A stretch of 38,826 nt of DNA, taken from NCBI GenBank assembly GCA_020628305.1, contig JAHDFH010000010.1:10362-49187 (forward strand). Direction: 5' to 3'. The stretch comes from Acidimicrobiales bacterium (GTDB lineage: Bacteria; Actinomycetota; Acidimicrobiia; Acidimicrobiales; SZUA-35). Made by a program: the position numbers and the translations under genes. The notes under the pieces are model-generated. The model saw nothing but the letters and a program-made list of their open reading frames with translations. It searched no databases and was not told the DNA's origin. The number at the start of each line of letters is the position of its first letter. The first letter of the stretch is position 1. Positions 1 to 8,409 of the stretch are shown one piece after another.

Positions 1-315
1 AGACTTTAAGATACTGAATTGTACAGCTCCCCCGGTAGCAGCACCGCCTGGGATAACGCGACTTCCAGCATTAGACACCAGCTGGCTCTTAATGATCGCA
101 CGCCAAGAAGCACCTGGCAGAACCAGTTTGAACATGTACCAAATGCAAGAAAAACTTAGGGCTTCAAACCCTGCCATCAGTAGATACGCCCACACTGGCA
201 GCTGAGACAAGCGATCATAGGATGAAAGCACACGCCAAATCCGATCACGGAGCAGAAAAACTACTAACGCTAGAAGCAAAACATATGCAGCAGATCTGAT
301 AAGCCGGCGGTTCAC
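1..315 (-). CDS. Lysylphosphatidylglycerol synthase TM-region / YbhN (UPF0104)-like membrane protein, N-terminal part, runs off the window
   Basis: Manual reverse-complement translation from GTG at 315: VNRRLIRSAAYVLLLALVVFLLRDRIWRVLSSYDRLSQLPVWAYLLMAGFEALSFSCIWYMFKLVLPGASWRAIIKSQLVSNAGSRVIPGGAATGGAVQFSILKS. Multiple TM segments and the SRVIPGGAATGGA motif typical of the family. Overlaps the maf stop (GTGA). Not in the ORF track. Confidence 0.7.
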   Translation of the reverse strand, partial: MNRRLIRSAAYVLLLALVVFLLRDRIWRVLSSYDRLSQLPVWAYLLMAGFEALSFSCIWYMFKLVLPGASWRAIIKSQLVSNAGSRVIPGGAATGGAVQFSILKS

Positions 316-917
316 GACTCAACCTTGCGCCAAGAACTGTGGTAAGCGTAGCCAAGGCCGGTCAAGACCTTTCCGAGCCAACCTAGTGAGAGTCCAACGA
401 CGTTTGAATAACTACCATAGATACCTTCTACAAAGCTCTCACCAAAGCCCTGGATCGAGCATGCGCCTGCTTTGTTCCTCCACTCACCTGTTTGAAGATA
501 GGAATCTATCTCAGTGCTGTGAAGCTCTCGAAAGCTTACCCTGGTGATCTCAACAGAGCTCTGTAGTGATTCTGGGGAGATTAGACAATGACCTGTCATG
601 ACGATGTGAGTTGTGGCAGAAAGCGAAGTAATCATCTCTCTAGCATGTGTTTCATTCTTGGGTTTGCTTAGGATCTGTTCGCCCAGGGCGACTAAAGAGT
701 CGGCCCCAAGAACCAAACCAACTTCTCCACGTCGCCTAAATACGGTCTCAGCTTTTGAGCGAGCCAAACGGGCGACTAGATCCGAAACCTTCTCCCCCGT
801 CAACGGCGCCTCATCGATATCAGCTGGATCCACGAGTGGTTCCAGGCCAAGTTGCCGCATCAGAGCTAAACGTTGCGGAGAACCTGAAGCTAAAACGATT
901 TGTTCTAAATCAGCCAC
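312..917 (-). CDS. maf: Maf family nucleoside triphosphate pyrophosphatase
   Basis: LASGSPQRLALMRQLGL, VLGADSLV, SKPKN, GSYSNVVGLSL motifs. Confidence 0.9.
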   Translation of the reverse strand: MADLEQIVLASGSPQRLALMRQLGLEPLVDPADIDEAPLTGEKVSDLVARLARSKAETVFRRRGEVGLVLGADSLVALGEQILSKPKNETHAREMITSLSATTHIVMTGHCLISPESLQSSVEITRVSFRELHSTEIDSYLQTGEWRNKAGACSIQGFGESFVEGIYGSYSNVVGLSLGWLGKVLTGLGYAYHSSWRKVES

Positions 918-1501
918 TTGTTCACCAGTTCAGACCCCAACAGCTGCCAATCTTCAGAGGTCCAAGCAAATCTGATGTGATCTTCCCACACGCCATTGAT
1001 CTCCAAAAACTTCTTAGCAAGACCTTCGTTTCGCAGGCCTAGTTTTTCAACAACTCGCAGAGACGCATCGTTTCGAGGAACGATAGCTATTTCTAGTCGA
1101 TGAAGCTCTAGATCTTCAAAGGCATACTGCATCAAGAGCACGAGACCTTCGGGTACGTATCCGTTACCGGCAAACCCCTCGGCAATCCAATAGCCAACTT
1201 GCCCACTTTGGAACGGGCCGCGTTGCACAGAGTTTAGATTTATCTCGCCGGCCAACACTCCGTTGACAAATAGGCCAAAGCCGTAACCAACACCAAACTG
1301 GATGTCTCTATCACGTGACGAGCAACGAAGCGCAAAGGCAGACTTATCAGCCGCAGGATCGGCGCTATGGTTTTGTAGAGGCTCCCATTTTGTTAACCAA
1401 GCTTGATTTTCGTTGCGAACCTTGGACCAGGCAGCAAAGTCAGACAGCTCCAGTGGCCTCAACGTGACACGGGCGCCAACTAGCTGTTTAGCTGAGCTCA
1501 T
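905..1501 (-). CDS. GNAT family (RimJ/RimL-like) acetyltransferase
   Basis: RVTLRPLELSDF start, VGYWIAEGFAGNGYVPEGL acetyl-CoA binding region, LEIAIVPRNDASLRVVEKLGLRNEG. Confidence 0.88.
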   Translation of the reverse strand: MSSAKQLVGARVTLRPLELSDFAAWSKVRNENQAWLTKWEPLQNHSADPAADKSAFALRCSSRDRDIQFGVGYGFGLFVNGVLAGEINLNSVQRGPFQSGQVGYWIAEGFAGNGYVPEGLVLLMQYAFEDLELHRLEIAIVPRNDASLRVVEKLGLRNEGLAKKFLEINGVWEDHIRFAWTSEDWQLLGSELVNKWLI

Positions 1502-1982
1502 CTCCCAAGCCTACAACAATATTCGGGTAGTTAAGCTGACGCAAAGTTTCAACCAGGATGAGAGTTGCTCCTAACAATCGGGATTCACCCCCAGCAGTTA
1601 CCCCAGGATTGGTCGCTCTCGAAGCATTTGATTCAGTTGCAATCCATCGAAATAGCTCTTCTATCGCTTCAGATGTCATTGCATGCCCACCCATGTTGGC
1701 TGCGACAGACCCATCGCCAAGCTCTACTGCCGCAATTTCAGCAACACAGCCTGAACCTTTAATAGATGCAACTGCTGGGATCTGGAGCTCAGCCACGAGT
1801 TCATCAACATACAGCTCGGCCACTGAAAGCGCAGCTGAAAGTTCTTCTGGCTTAGGCGGGTCGCTCTCTATGTACATATCACAAACATTCAAGGCTCCCA
1901 AGGGGAAAGAAACGACGCGTTCTCCCACCTTGAGTGAAGTCTGGGCATCAGAAATTTCGATCTCTAGTTCAGGATTCATCAA
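1488..1982 (-). CDS. Ppx/GppA phosphatase-family remnant (C-terminal half only)
   Basis: SDPPKPEEL..A, IKGSGCVAEIAAVELG, MTSEAIEELF and NPGVTAGGESRLLGATLILVETLRQL align by eye with the second half of Ppx/GppA. Sits next to DUF501-ftsB-eno, where ppx/gppA is usually found in Actinobacteria. Only 164 aa. Confidence 0.65.
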   Translation of the reverse strand: MMNPELEIEISDAQTSLKVGERVVSFPLGALNVCDMYIESDPPKPEELSAALSVAELYVDELVAELQIPAVASIKGSGCVAEIAAVELGDGSVAANMGGHAMTSEAIEELFRWIATESNASRATNPGVTAGGESRLLGATLILVETLRQLNYPNIVVGLGDELS

Positions 1983-2475
1983 GGTCTTCTAACTGAATCA
2001 AGCCTGGTTTATCTGGATCATAGGCTTCCCCAGTTGAAACCAGTTTGTCGTGCACCCAAGAACCTACCGGGTCCTGGGCGGCTATCAGGTAGTTTGCATA
2101 ATGGGCATGCAAACACTTAACACCGCGCCTTGTACCCCCCACCCCACCACTCGGGAGGTACTGCGCATCTAGACCGGCTAAGTGCTCGTTCCGGAGATCT
2201 TCGTAGAGTGTGTGGGCATTGGCAATCTCGTCATCTGAAAGGTCTAGCTGGACCTGCTTAACAGCCCCTGTGGATTCGAGCCTTCCGATTACCTTAACGA
2301 GATATGGATCAACCAGCCAATACAAGGTAGGCATTGGCCTTCCCGAGTACTGAATCGGCGCATTTCTAATGACCACTGGAGACTCGTCGGTTCTTCGAAC
2401 CTCCACCCAATAGTCGCCCTGAGGCTTCCTGCCTAGCAGTGCCGTCATCAAAGGGATATCAGTATTCTTCTGCAT
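1969..2475 (-). CDS. DUF501 domain-containing protein
   Basis: LGRKPQGDYWVEVRR, PTLYWLVDP, LPSGGVGGTRRGVKCLHAHYANYLIAAQDPVG are characteristic; located next to ftsB/eno. Confidence 0.9.
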   Translation of the reverse strand: MQKNTDIPLMTALLGRKPQGDYWVEVRRTDESPVVIRNAPIQYSGRPMPTLYWLVDPYLVKVIGRLESTGAVKQVQLDLSDDEIANAHTLYEDLRNEHLAGLDAQYLPSGGVGGTRRGVKCLHAHYANYLIAAQDPVGSWVHDKLVSTGEAYDPDKPGLIQLEDLDES

Positions 2476-2482
2476 TAGCCGC

Positions 2483-2781
2483 CTACTCGTTTAGATCGAT
2501 AACTCGATAGCTTTCTTCACCCGGCCGAACTAACCCAAAATCTTCACGTGCCCTACGCTCTATCTCGGCGTCACTTTGCAAAAGCTCAAGCTCTGCGGTG
2601 AGCCTCTCAATATCATCTGTCAACTGTACAATTTCTTGCTGAGCAGCTTCTTTTCGACCTGACTGAGCACTCCACGTGCGTGCCGGCAACGCAATAAACC
2701 CAACGACAACACTCAGGCCAAGGAATGCTCCAGCACCCCAAACTAGTGCGGTTTTTGGATTAATGGAGCGTAAACGTTGCA

Positions 2782-2782
<1 letters not shown>
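2483..2782 (-). CDS. FtsB/DivIC family septum formation initiator
   Basis: 99 aa, single TM then coiled coil, ERRAREDFGLVRPGEESYRV motif, adjacent to eno. Confidence 0.88.
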
Positions 2783-4116
<1,334 letters not shown>

Positions 4117-4167
4117 CTAGCAAATTTACTCAGGAGCGCCAGGCATCATACGATAAATTGTGATGCA

Positions 4168-5937
4168 CTATTCACCAGCGTTATCAGCCCTGCGCTGAAC
4201 TCTGGTGAGCTCACGCAAATTGGCGATAAATAAGACAATAGCTGCTCCGACAATGGTTAAACCAATCACATATAGAGAGATTGTGATCACACCACTTAGC
4301 AAGGCATTCAAAGTTATCCACAGCAACAAGGTACCGGCGTAAACAATTAATAGTCTCCAAACGGCCTGAAATAGTCTTCTAGCCAAAAGCTCGAGAAGAT
4401 AGAAAAAGGCCGACAATCCAACGACGAAGCCGGCAACGCCATAACCGTCGTAGACAAACGTTCGCCCGAAGAGTTCTAGCCGCAAATCAAGTGAGTTAAA
4501 CAAAAAGATAGACGCCAAAGCCATCAAAAGAAGCGGAACACTCAAAGCAGCCCATATTGAGAGAACCCAACCAGACTCTTGAGGAGGGGGAATTGCTACA
4601 GCTGGCCTATTAAGGTGAGCTCGATAGTCATCCACGATCGTTTCACCACCGAGTAGCCGAGACTTTAAGTCTTCTAACTGAGTGCGATAGCGAAGAAGCG
4701 TACTTATTTTGTCAGATTCAAGCTCCGTCTTTTTCTCATCCACTGCCTTTGTTGTGAGAGGAATTCCTCGAGAAGTCAACTCCACTTCGGATTCAATCTT
4801 AACAAGCTCGGTCTCGATCTGTTCAAGTGTGAGACTGCTGGCGGATCTGGACGGGGGGACAGTTCCGTGGAGCCCCACAAATCCAACAGGATCTGACCAA
4901 GAGAACCTAACCTGTCCTCCACGTCCATACTTGGGCCCGCCGGGCCCACGTTCAGAAGAGGTTGGATCTTTAGTGTCTAGCCCCCACAGACCTCGAAAAT
5001 CACCAAAACAGTTGTTGGAATCATCTAAATGCCTAATGTTCCAATCCGAAATCTGTTCACCATCTCCAACTGCGATGTCAACAAACGGCACACCCAACGC
5101 TGGACCAAGCCCGCGCTGTGCAGCTTCATCGGGTATCCGCAGTGCCGCTCGTGCCCATCTTTGTAAACGTAATAGCCAACTCATTCCGGGGACTTCTAGA
5201 CGGGTCACATAGTCACCAGGTTTAAAATAGTGGGCGTGCGAACCCGCACCAGCATAGAGAACCGGGCGTTCGCCTTCTTTGACCAATTCATCATCGAGCC
5301 AGTGACGACGCAAGTCTGGACCTCGATAGTCATGGTTCGACGCCGCCACCCAGACAGGACTCTTATCCTCAGGGTCACAATAGACCCAGATCTGCTCCCA
5401 ATCGCCTTCATGGTCGTTTAGCCCTCTGTAGGTGCTGCGCCAGTCGTTCATAACGTAGAAGTACGCATAGTGAAGAACTGTCCAACCAGCGATGTTTACA
5501 ACTCGTCCGTACACCACAGGGTCTGCTTGCAGATTCAGCTCATCAACCTTGATTGCCGCTGCGGGAGTAGTCATACGAGGCGTAGTTGGACGCAAGAAGA
5601 CACTTAGCTGAAAAAGTGCGTCTAGAATTCGGCCAAAGATTCCAACTCTGCCCAATCTGTTTCCCAGAAGACCCCTGGCCAGCCTTTTGGCTTGCTCTCC
5701 CACAACCTTACGGCGGTCTTGTTCGGTTACCAGCTGTAGATAAGCATTGCTTCCTAACGAACGCGTTAGCTTATGAGTCTTCGCTTCTCCCTGGACAGCG
5801 ACAATTTCGCCATCGACTACAAGACAGCTTGCTTGAATGAAGCTCTCAATATCTGTTGGAAAGAAAATTTCTCGTGAGTCGAACTTGAGAATTGGTGCGT
5901 GCTTGCCTAACAGTTCGAGCTGGTCTGCATTACTCAT
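4168..5937 (-). CDS. Vps62-like domain protein with C-terminal multi-TM region
   Basis: NDHEGDWEQIWVYCD, WVAASNHDYRGPDLRRHW and VLYAGAGSHAHYF resemble the conserved core of VPS62-type proteins (HEGDWE, GSHA). Coiled-coil stretch, then about four hydrophobic segments at the C-terminus. Confidence 0.6.
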   Translation of the reverse strand: MSNADQLELLGKHAPILKFDSREIFFPTDIESFIQASCLVVDGEIVAVQGEAKTHKLTRSLGSNAYLQLVTEQDRRKVVGEQAKRLARGLLGNRLGRVGIFGRILDALFQLSVFLRPTTPRMTTPAAAIKVDELNLQADPVVYGRVVNIAGWTVLHYAYFYVMNDWRSTYRGLNDHEGDWEQIWVYCDPEDKSPVWVAASNHDYRGPDLRRHWLDDELVKEGERPVLYAGAGSHAHYFKPGDYVTRLEVPGMSWLLRLQRWARAALRIPDEAAQRGLGPALGVPFVDIAVGDGEQISDWNIRHLDDSNNCFGDFRGLWGLDTKDPTSSERGPGGPKYGRGGQVRFSWSDPVGFVGLHGTVPPSRSASSLTLEQIETELVKIESEVELTSRGIPLTTKAVDEKKTELESDKISTLLRYRTQLEDLKSRLLGGETIVDDYRAHLNRPAVAIPPPQESGWVLSIWAALSVPLLLMALASIFLFNSLDLRLELFGRTFVYDGYGVAGFVVGLSAFFYLLELLARRLFQAVWRLLIVYAGTLLLWITLNALLSGVITISLYVIGLTIVGAAIVLFIANLRELTRVQRRADNAGE

Positions 5938-5949
5938 ATAACGATGCTA

Positions 5950-6303
5950 CTAAGTTTCCTGCTGAGGAATACTAAGCATCGTACCTACTTTAAGAGTTTC
6001 ATCTAACGGCATTAAGTTCGCAGCTGCTATCTCGACACCCAAAGCAGCATCACCAAAAAAATCGTGAGCGATCGACTGAAACGTCTCCCCAACCCGAACC
6101 GTATGAAGCAGAGGGTGACTGGGGTTGCGTAAATCTATGAGTTCTTGAGTTTTAGACACAGCAGCTAAGTAGCCAGCGATAATCTCAGGATCATCAGGTT
6201 CGACATCTAGCGGACTTGAAGGTTTTTGTAGCTCAACCCAGTTTGGATGCAGAGGTCTTGGTTTTCGCCGATTGGCTGCTTTTACAAACGCTCGAATTCC
6301 CAC
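5950..6303 (-). CDS. LysM-like domain protein with no apparent signal peptide
   Basis: C-terminal HTVRVGETFQSIAHDFFGDAALGVEIAAANLM...LKVGTMLSIPQ matches a LysM pattern; the basic N-terminus lacks a hydrophobic segment. Confidence 0.65.
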   Translation of the reverse strand: MGIRAFVKAANRRKPRPLHPNWVELQKPSSPLDVEPDDPEIIAGYLAAVSKTQELIDLRNPSHPLLHTVRVGETFQSIAHDFFGDAALGVEIAAANLMPLDETLKVGTMLSIPQQET

Positions 6304-6438
6304 AGTGAACCTCCTCTCAAGCTCTATCCTCCAGTTTAGTCCTATCCTCCGACATCTTGCCTGTAGAAGCCTATTTCGCCTTAAAATCCCAAGCTGGGAG
6401 CCGTAAATTTTCCCCTATACTTGGATACGGGTGAACAA

Positions 6439-7260
6439 ATGGATGAAATAGCTGGTTACAGGATAAACGAACAGCTCGGGAGCGATAGCTCTTATGAGTA
6501 CTACTTAGCTGCTCCAGCAGATCGGCTGAGACTAGAGGTTGAACAAGTTGTTATTAAAACCCAGCAACGAACGCTGAATGAACTGTTGTTCTCGAAGGTG
6601 TGCAAGCACTTTGCAGCGGTGCACCAAGCGGATCATACGTATCTTTGCGAGCACTACGAAGTTGGACAGACTGACACACACTTCTACGTCGCCAGTGAAC
6701 ACATCGAAGGTGGCACCCTAGCTGATCCAGCCCGTGAGATCGATCGTCAGGACGTACTAGAAATCATTTCTGAAGCAAGCTTGGGAGCTCACACTCTTCA
6801 CGAAAGCGGCGTAGCCCATAACGACATAACTCCACGCAACATCTTTCTTGGGGCGCTCACCAAATTGTCACAAGTGGGAATTCTGTCGGTCATGAACCCA
6901 GGCCAGACTTTAGCCGGAGCTCAAAGCGCAACACCTGTTGAGTATCGCTCACCAGCATTAATCCAGGGGGAAGCCCCAGGCCGAGCGAGCGACATCTGGG
7001 CACTAGGCGTAACCCTGCATAAGGCGCTGACTGGAACAACCGTCTATCCTGAAATGCCGACAGACTCGCTACTTACCTCTGTACGTCATGTAATCGCCAA
7101 TGCCCCAGCTTTGTCAGATGCGCTCCGTAACGGAGAAAGACACATCATTGAACGAGCTCTTGGAACAAGTTCAGAAGAGCCCTACGAAACAGCGTTTGAG
7201 CTGAATCAAGCACTTGAAGCCGAAGCTAAACGACAGTTGGAGATGTTAGATGAGCAGTAA
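6439..7260 (+). CDS. Serine/threonine protein kinase-like protein, probable pseudokinase
   Basis: Kinase fold motifs VVIKT, ASEHIEGGTLAD, SGVAHNDITPRNIFLG, YRSPALIQGEAPGRASDIWALGVTLHKALTG. HRD is HND, DFG is QVG, and the glycine loop is degenerate. ORF is open from TTG 6421; ATG at 6439 (MDEIAGYRINEQLG) is the likelier start. Confidence 0.75.
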   Translation: MDEIAGYRINEQLGSDSSYEYYLAAPADRLRLEVEQVVIKTQQRTLNELLFSKVCKHFAAVHQADHTYLCEHYEVGQTDTHFYVASEHIEGGTLADPAREIDRQDVLEIISEASLGAHTLHESGVAHNDITPRNIFLGALTKLSQVGILSVMNPGQTLAGAQSATPVEYRSPALIQGEAPGRASDIWALGVTLHKALTGTTVYPEMPTDSLLTSVRHVIANAPALSDALRNGERHIIERALGTSSEEPYETAFELNQALEAEAKRQLEMLDEQ

Positions 7261-8401
7261 CTTCCACAGCTACTCAGGTGGGATTCATCGTGGCCCTGGT
7301 GCAGTAGCAAGATTTGCCAACGTTTGCCTTGTAACCCCTGGTTTCAGCGACAACTTTGATGCCATAGACGAGTTTTACGAAAGACTAGGCGACGACCCAA
7401 CTTTCGAAGAAGTACTACAGCTAGCCGAAGTGTTGATAGCCGAACTCGAGTCCTTTGTTGCGGTGGGCCACAACGGTGAGAGCTTCGAGGCTGCAGGATT
7501 TGGCGAAATGGAAGTCGTTCTAAACGGTGAAGTTGTTCTTAAACAAGAGCCAGGTTTTCACTCCGCACTACTCTCACTAGATGAAAGCTCTGTTGTTACG
7601 CTCCGCGCTGTTTCTGATGAAGGCCAAGTTCCAATTGAGCCATACGATTTGCGCTTAGGTGTAGCTCCTGGCGGGGGAATCACCCTTGCTCCCATCTCTG
7701 TCACCGAACCGCCAGAGCAAGAACTGCCTGTATCTGAAGAGGATAAAGAAGTCGATCAGGAAGAATCTGCTCTCTCTGTTGGTGATGAAATGGCCGACCC
7801 TGGTGCAGACCACGATGATGAAACTTTTGAAGAGCCTGATTTCATCCTCGAAGAGGGCAAAGAGATCTACCAAATATCTGACCTTCCAGAAGTTCGTTTC
7901 CAGCCGCTGCCTTCAACTTCACAGGCAAAGATCAAGAGTCAAGAAAGTGATCTAGTAGTTGGCAAGTACTGTTCACGTGAGCATTTCAATCCAGTCGATG
8001 AACAGTTCTGCAGAATCTGCAAGGTGAGCCTGGAACATATTGAAGAGATTAGCAACGCTCCTCGGCCTACCCTCGGATTCATCATTTTCGACGATGGTTC
8101 CACCTATGGACTGGACCGATCTTACACCGTGGGAAGAAACCCTGATGGCGATGAGACCTTCGAAGCGCTGCGCATCTACTCAGATGCTGAGACCATTTCT
8201 AGAAATCATGCAGAAATAAGACTCACGGATTGGGATGTCCACGTAAAGGATCTCGGATCAACCAACGGAACTTTCATCTGGGACAACAAGAACGAAAGCT
8301 GGTCTCAAATAGCTGAGGGAAGCGACGAGAAGCTTAAAGCTGGAACGACCGTTGCCCTTGGGCGCAGGGCCTTTGTCTATGAGAGCATCGGGCAGCGCTA
8401 G
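7250..8401 (+). CDS. FHA domain protein with putative zinc-ribbon and acidic linker
   Basis: C-terminal FHA: YTVGRNPDGDE...ISRNHAEIRLTDWDVHVKDLGSTNGTFI. Cys motif YCSREHFNPVDEQFCRICKVSL. Acidic linker. Overlaps the upstream kinase-like gene. Confidence 0.85.
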   Translation: MSSNFHSYSGGIHRGPGAVARFANVCLVTPGFSDNFDAIDEFYERLGDDPTFEEVLQLAEVLIAELESFVAVGHNGESFEAAGFGEMEVVLNGEVVLKQEPGFHSALLSLDESSVVTLRAVSDEGQVPIEPYDLRLGVAPGGGITLAPISVTEPPEQELPVSEEDKEVDQEESALSVGDEMADPGADHDDETFEEPDFILEEGKEIYQISDLPEVRFQPLPSTSQAKIKSQESDLVVGKYCSREHFNPVDEQFCRICKVSLEHIEEISNAPRPTLGFIIFDDGSTYGLDRSYTVGRNPDGDETFEALRIYSDAETISRNHAEIRLTDWDVHVKDLGSTNGTFIWDNKNESWSQIAEGSDEKLKAGTTVALGRRAFVYESIGQR

Positions 8402-8409
8402 GGCTAGCC

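Noticed and set aside
613-1042. Overlapping plus-strand ORFs (613-975, 755-1042) antisense to maf
   Set aside because: No similarity features; maf and GNAT on the other strand explain the region.
4314-4322. Perfect DnaA box TTATCCACA
   Set aside because: Single copy inside the coding part of the Vps62-like gene; expected by chance at this scale and not clustered.
4709-5212. 167-aa plus-strand ORF antisense to the Vps62-like gene
   Set aside because: Ser/Pro/Thr-rich low-complexity translation typical of shadow ORFs; no motif.
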